64,000 nt of DNA, taken from the NCBI RefSeq assembly GCF_004570385.1, contig NZ_SPQL01000001.1, positions 186,001 to 250,000 of the forward strand. Reading direction: 5' to 3'. Made by a program: the position numbers and the translations under genes. This stretch comes from Blastococcus sp. CT_GayMR19. GTDB taxonomy: Bacteria; Actinomycetota; Actinomycetes; Mycobacteriales; Geodermatophilaceae. The notes below the pieces were generated by a model. That model had not been told where the DNA came from, ran no database searches, and saw only the letters and a program-made list of their open reading frames with translations. The first letter of the stretch is position 1, and each line of letters begins with the position of its first letter. Below are positions 60,683 through 64,000 of the stretch, one piece after another.

Positions 60683-61246
60683 TCAGCGGGCCGGTGCCTG
60701 CTCGCGGTGCCCGGCGTGGTCGTTCCGGTCCCGCCGCCGGTGCAGCCGCTCCCGATGGGCCTCCGGCGAGTGGACGACGGTCACCGGGCAGGAGGCGTGC
60801 AGCGCGCACTGCATGCTCACCGAGCCCAGCAGCATGCTGGCGAAACCGCCGTGCCCCCGGCTGCCCACCACGAGCAGGTCGGCGCCGTGCGACTCGGCGA
60901 TGAGGACGTCGGCAGCCATGCCCATCGCCGCCCGGACACGTACCTCCGGTGGCGGCTGCGGCCCGTCGGGAATGACGCGGTCCACGAACGCCTGACCGTG
61001 GTGCAGCGCCGCGGCGCGGGCCTTCTCGGGGTGGTAGGAGCTGACCGCGTAGAAGTCCATCCAGTAGTCCGGCGGCCGGTAGACGACGATCGCCTCCACC
61101 GGCAGCCCGCGCCGTGCGGCGTCGTGCAGCGCGAACAGCAGCGCCGCGCGTGCCCCGGTCGAGTAGTCGATGCCGACGACCACCCGGGGGCCTCGCGCCT
61201 CCTCCTCGTCCTCCACCGCGGCGATCCGCTTGCCCTCGTCGGTCAT
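60683..61246 (-). CDS. universal stress protein (ATP-binding type)
   Basis: A 187-residue UspA-fold protein. It has GPRVVVGIDYSTGARAALLF at the N-terminus and the ATP motif GSRGHGGFASMLLGSVS (GxxG…GS), followed by CPVTVVH. The basic, His/Arg-rich tail is an extension. It overlaps the preceding stress-protein gene by four bases (61243–61246), so the pair is coupled. It could influence the nearby K+ channel, as in some bacteria, but that is inference. Confidence 0.87.
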   Translation of the reverse strand: MTDEGKRIAAVEDEEEARGPRVVVGIDYSTGARAALLFALHDAARRGLPVEAIVVYRPPDYWMDFYAVSSYHPEKARAAALHHGQAFVDRVIPDGPQPPPEVRVRAAMGMAADVLIAESHGADLLVVGSRGHGGFASMLLGSVSMQCALHASCPVTVVHSPEAHRERLHRRRDRNDHAGHREQAPAR

Positions 61247-61602
61247 GACGCCACCTCCTCCGAACCCACCACCAGCAGTTCGGCTCCGGTCCGGGCGGCG
61301 ACCTCGGCGACGGTCACGGGATGGGTGACCGCCGCGACACGGGTGCGCCCGTGCACGCCGGTCTCCTCGGCGGCGCGCGCCACCATGGCGCGGACGGCGT
61401 CCTCCATCTCGGCGCAGCCCTCGTCCGGCTGCGACGGGTCGCCGGGCCACACCGTCACCGCCAGGAGGTCGGCGTCCCGCTCCTGCGCCTCCCGGAGCGC
61501 CCAGAGCAGCGCCTGGTAGCAGCACGCGGAGGGCCGGACGTCGACGAGCACCAGACGCCGGCCGGCAGAGTCGACCGGCGCGCCGCTCGTGCGCGAGATC
61601 AT
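61243..61602 (-). CDS. short universal stress protein-like protein
   Basis: A 119-residue Usp-like protein (RRLVLVDVRPSACCYQALLW) that ends at LLVVGSEEVAS, exactly where the ATP loop (GxxGxG) should begin. It therefore lacks the nucleotide motif and the last helix. It starts at ATG 61602 and overlaps the next Usp gene. It may form a heterodimer with it. Confidence 0.75.
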   Translation of the reverse strand: MISRTSGAPVDSAGRRLVLVDVRPSACCYQALLWALREAQERDADLLAVTVWPGDPSQPDEGCAEMEDAVRAMVARAAEETGVHGRTRVAAVTHPVTVAEVAARTGAELLVVGSEEVAS

Positions 61603-61647
61603 GGGAAAACTGTCCTCCCACGGGCCCCGTGCGACAAGGGCCCCCCG

Positions 61648-62772
61648 TCAGCCCACCAGAGGGGGGACGACGTCGGCGGCGAGCCGCGTCAGGATCGGCG
61701 CCGGCTCGGCCAGGCAGCGGGCGAGGTCCGGCTCGACGTCGGTCAGGCCATGAGCACCGGCGAGGCCCGCGGCTGCCACCTGCTCGGCCGAGAGCCGCAC
61801 GACGCCGGCCAGTGCCAGGCACGGGACGCCGGCCTTCCGTGCCCGGCGGGCGACCTCGGCCGGGGCCTTCCCCCGGAGCGTCTGCTCGTCGATCGCCCCC
61901 TCCCCGGTGATCGCCAGCGCGGCCCCCTCGAGCGCGTCATCCAGGCCGACCAGGTCACAGATCAGCCCCGCCCCCGACACGACACGAGCTCCCAGGACCG
62001 CGACCGCGCCGGCCGCCGTCCCGCCCGCTCCCCCGGCACCGGGCATGGCTGCCACGTCCGCTCCCAGGTCCCGCGCGAGGACGGCGGCGTAGCGGGTCAG
62101 CGCCGCGTCCAGGACGGCGACGTCCGCCGGTGACGCCCCCTTCTGCGGTCCGAACACCGCCGCGGCACCGGCGGGACCGGTGAGCGGGTTGTCCACGTCG
62201 GAGGCGACGACCAGCTCGACGTCCCGGATGCGTGGATCGAGGCCGGAGACGTCCACGCGATCGAGACCGGCCAGGGCCGCGCCGCCGGGCGGGAGCTCCC
62301 CGCCGTCCCCGTCGAGCAGCCGCACGCCGAGCGCCTGCAGCATGCCCGCGCCGCCGTCGGTCGTGGCGCTGCCGCCGATGCCGAGGACGATCCGCCGCGC
62401 GCCGTCGTCCAGCGCGGCGCGCAGGAGCTCACCCACCCCGAAGGTGCCGGCGGTCAGCGGCGCGAGCTCGGACAGCTGGCCGAGGCCGGCGGCCGTGGCG
62501 AGCTCGACCACCGCCGTGTCGCCGTCGCGCGCGACGACCGCGTCGACCGGGCGGCCGTCCGGCCCGGCGACGCGAGCCGGCAGCGGGACGTAGCCGGCGC
62601 GCAGCGCGGCGGCTACGGTCCCCTCGCCGCCGTCCGCGATCGGGCGGAGGAGCAGCTCGGCATCCGGCAGCACCCGGGCGATCCCCTCGGAGATGGCGAC
62701 CGCGACGTCCTCCGCGGCCAGGCTGCCCTTGAACGAATCGGGAGCGACGACGATGCGCACGGGGAGCAGCAT
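61648..62772 (-). CDS. glxK: glycerate 2-kinase (GlxK/GarK family)
   Basis: A 374-residue kinase making 2-phosphoglycerate from glycerate. It begins MLLPVRIVVAPDSFKGSLAA, has RPIADGGEGTVAAAL, GIGGSATTDGGAGMLQALG and SGAGLICDLVGLDDAL, and ends in ITGEGAIDEQTLRGKAPAEVA. These are the characteristic motifs. The start (ATG 62772) is 27 bp from the divergent acyl-CoA dehydrogenase gene. It would feed glyoxylate- or sugar-derived glycerate into glycolysis. It stands alone. Confidence 0.93.
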   Translation of the reverse strand: MLLPVRIVVAPDSFKGSLAAEDVAVAISEGIARVLPDAELLLRPIADGGEGTVAAALRAGYVPLPARVAGPDGRPVDAVVARDGDTAVVELATAAGLGQLSELAPLTAGTFGVGELLRAALDDGARRIVLGIGGSATTDGGAGMLQALGVRLLDGDGGELPPGGAALAGLDRVDVSGLDPRIRDVELVVASDVDNPLTGPAGAAAVFGPQKGASPADVAVLDAALTRYAAVLARDLGADVAAMPGAGGAGGTAAGAVAVLGARVVSGAGLICDLVGLDDALEGAALAITGEGAIDEQTLRGKAPAEVARRARKAGVPCLALAGVVRLSAEQVAAAGLAGAHGLTDVEPDLARCLAEPAPILTRLAADVVPPLVG

Positions 62773-62799
62773 GCTCCCCTTCGTCGTAGCGTCGCCGCC

Positions 62800-63972
62800 G
62801 TGACCGACTTCTACGCCCTCGACGAGCTGCTGGCGCCCGAGGAGATCGAGATCCGGGACCGCGTGCGCGACTTCTGCGCGCGCGAGGTGACGCCGCGGAT
62901 CAACGACTACTGGGAGCGCGCCGAGTTCCCGTTCGAACTGGTGCCGAAGATCGCCGCGCTCGGCATCTCCGGCGGCACCGTGCAGGGGTACGGCTCCCCC
63001 GGCATGAGCGCGGTGGCGGCCGGGCTGGTCGCCGCCGAGTGGGCGCGCGCCGACGGCAGCATCGGCACCTTCTACGGCGTGCACAGCTTCCTGGCGATGC
63101 AGTCGATCGCGATGCTCGGCTCGGAGGAGCAACGCGAACGCTGGCTGCCCGCGATGGCGCGGGTGGAGAAGATCGGCGCGTTCGGGCTCACCGAGCCGGC
63201 CCACGGCTCCGACGCCGTCGGCCTCGAGACTTCGGCCCGCCGCGACGGCGACGCCTACGTGCTCACGGGTGCGAAGAAGTGGATCGGCAACGGCTCGATC
63301 GCCGACTACGTGATCATCTGGGCCCGCGGTGAGGACGGCGCCGTCGGCGGCTACGTGGTCGAGAAAGGCACCCCCGGCTACGAGGCCACCGTCATGACCG
63401 GGAAGACGGCGCTGCGCGCCGTCTGGCAGGCCGAGATCACGCTGACCGACGTGCGGGTACCGGCGGAGAACAGGCTGGCGAACTGCCATTCCTTCAAGGA
63501 CGTCGCCGTCGTGCTCGACCGGACGCGCTACACGGTGGCGTGGCGGGCGCTGGGCCTCGCGACGGCGTCCTACGAGTTGGCGCTGGCGCACGCGCTGCGC
63601 CGCGAGCAGTTCGGCCAGCCGATCGCCGGGTTCCAGCTCGTGCAGGACAAGCTCGCGCGGATGCTCGCCGAGATCACCTCGATGCAGCTGATGTGCTGGC
63701 GCCTGTCGAAGCTGGCCGACGCCGGCCGCATGACCGCCGCCATGGCGTCGCTGGCGAAGATGAACCACGCGGCGAAGGCCCGGGCGATCGTGGCCGACGC
63801 CCGCGACATCCTCGGCGGCGACGGCATCCTGCTGGACAACCACGTCGCGCGGCATCACGCCGACATGGAGGCCATCTTCACCTTCGAGGGCACCGACTCC
63901 GTCCAGGCCCTGATCGTGGGCCGGGAGATCACCGGGCTGTCGGCGATCAGCGGCCGCAAGCCCGCTCGCTGA
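62800..63972 (+). CDS. acyl-CoA dehydrogenase, glutaryl-CoA dehydrogenase-like
   Basis: A 390-residue flavoprotein. GTG 62800 (MTDFYALDELLAPEEIEIRD) is the family start. FAD-binding regions are FGLTEPAHGSDA and KKWIGNGSIADYVIIWAR, and the catalytic base is Glu363 in FEGTDSVQALIVGREITG, the position used by glutaryl- and short-chain dehydrogenases. DRTRYTVAWRALG and REQFGQPIAGFQLVQDKL are also typical. It may oxidise glutaryl-CoA or another short acyl-CoA. The gene is complete, ending 28 bp from the window edge. Confidence 0.9.
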   Translation: MTDFYALDELLAPEEIEIRDRVRDFCAREVTPRINDYWERAEFPFELVPKIAALGISGGTVQGYGSPGMSAVAAGLVAAEWARADGSIGTFYGVHSFLAMQSIAMLGSEEQRERWLPAMARVEKIGAFGLTEPAHGSDAVGLETSARRDGDAYVLTGAKKWIGNGSIADYVIIWARGEDGAVGGYVVEKGTPGYEATVMTGKTALRAVWQAEITLTDVRVPAENRLANCHSFKDVAVVLDRTRYTVAWRALGLATASYELALAHALRREQFGQPIAGFQLVQDKLARMLAEITSMQLMCWRLSKLADAGRMTAAMASLAKMNHAAKARAIVADARDILGGDGILLDNHVARHHADMEAIFTFEGTDSVQALIVGREITGLSAISGRKPAR

Positions 63973-64000
63973 CTCAACTGGTGCGCGTCAGTGCCCTGCC

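Overview
The window is very GC-rich, and nearly every base lies in or beside a gene. It carries actinobacterial families: an RNase H–phosphatase fusion, DUF3052, DUF3145, a WS/DGAT acyltransferase, a PucR-type FasR and homodimeric AceE. The best guess is a member of the Geodermatophilaceae or a close relative (Blastococcus, Geodermatophilus, Modestobacter). That is inferred from gene content and order, not from a marker gene. The core from about 8.9 to 34.3 kb parallels the Mycobacterium tuberculosis block Rv2228c–Rv2247: RNase H/phosphatase, zinc ribbon, Nif3, then ahpE, DUF3052, aceE, regulator, fabD, acpP, fabF and accD. Accessory genes are inserted between these.

Layout. 1–6.4 kb: the 5' end of a urea ABC-transporter operon (urtA, cut by the left edge), small metabolic genes and a complete polar amino-acid ABC transporter. 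6.6–20.5 kb: a membrane GGDEF–EAL protein, the RNase H/zinc ribbon/Nif3 trio, a FUSC transporter, and a lipid-flavoured cluster of four alpha/beta hydrolases, a WS/DGAT and an SDR, followed by a secreted beta-helix protein. 20.7–28.9 kb: tRNA-Val, AhpE-like peroxiredoxin, DUF3052, aceE, an M20 amidohydrolase, a pirin, a PAP2 phosphatase and the fasR-like regulator. 29.0–34.4 kb: the type II fatty-acid operon fabD–(biotinyl-like)–fabH–acpP–fabF–accD, ending in a strong hairpin. 34.5–39.8 kb: DUF3145, a cold-shock-like protein, a GGDEF protein, a TMEM64-type membrane protein and an M23 peptidase under a c-di-AMP (ydaO-type) riboswitch.

40.2–52.4 kb is accessory. The 3' half of tRNA-Met is repeated at about 44.85 and 52.37 kb, which marks two elements integrated in tandem. 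Both carry decayed tyrosine-integrase ends and IS scars. The first holds a persulfide-stress operon: a CstR-like sensor, a rhodanese, an MBL persulfide dioxygenase–rhodanese, a rhodanese/DUF2892 protein and a TauE-like permease. It has a perfect palindromic operator over the cstR start codon. The second holds an acid-sugar catabolic cluster: a GntR regulator and class II aldolase on one strand, and a KdgT-type permease, RuBisCO-like protein, DUF1537 kinase and Zn-dehydrogenase on the other. Tandem 13-bp operators sit in the divergent promoter.

52.6–64 kb: an SBP56/methanethiol-oxidase-like protein, an AlkD-like repair protein, a membrane protein, a Thr/Pro-rich secreted protein with 42-bp repeats, a hotdog thioesterase, a Ser/Thr kinase, a K+ channel with an RCK domain, two universal stress proteins, glycerate kinase and a glutaryl-CoA-dehydrogenase-like enzyme.

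All assignments come from reading the sequence and motifs by eye. No database search was run.
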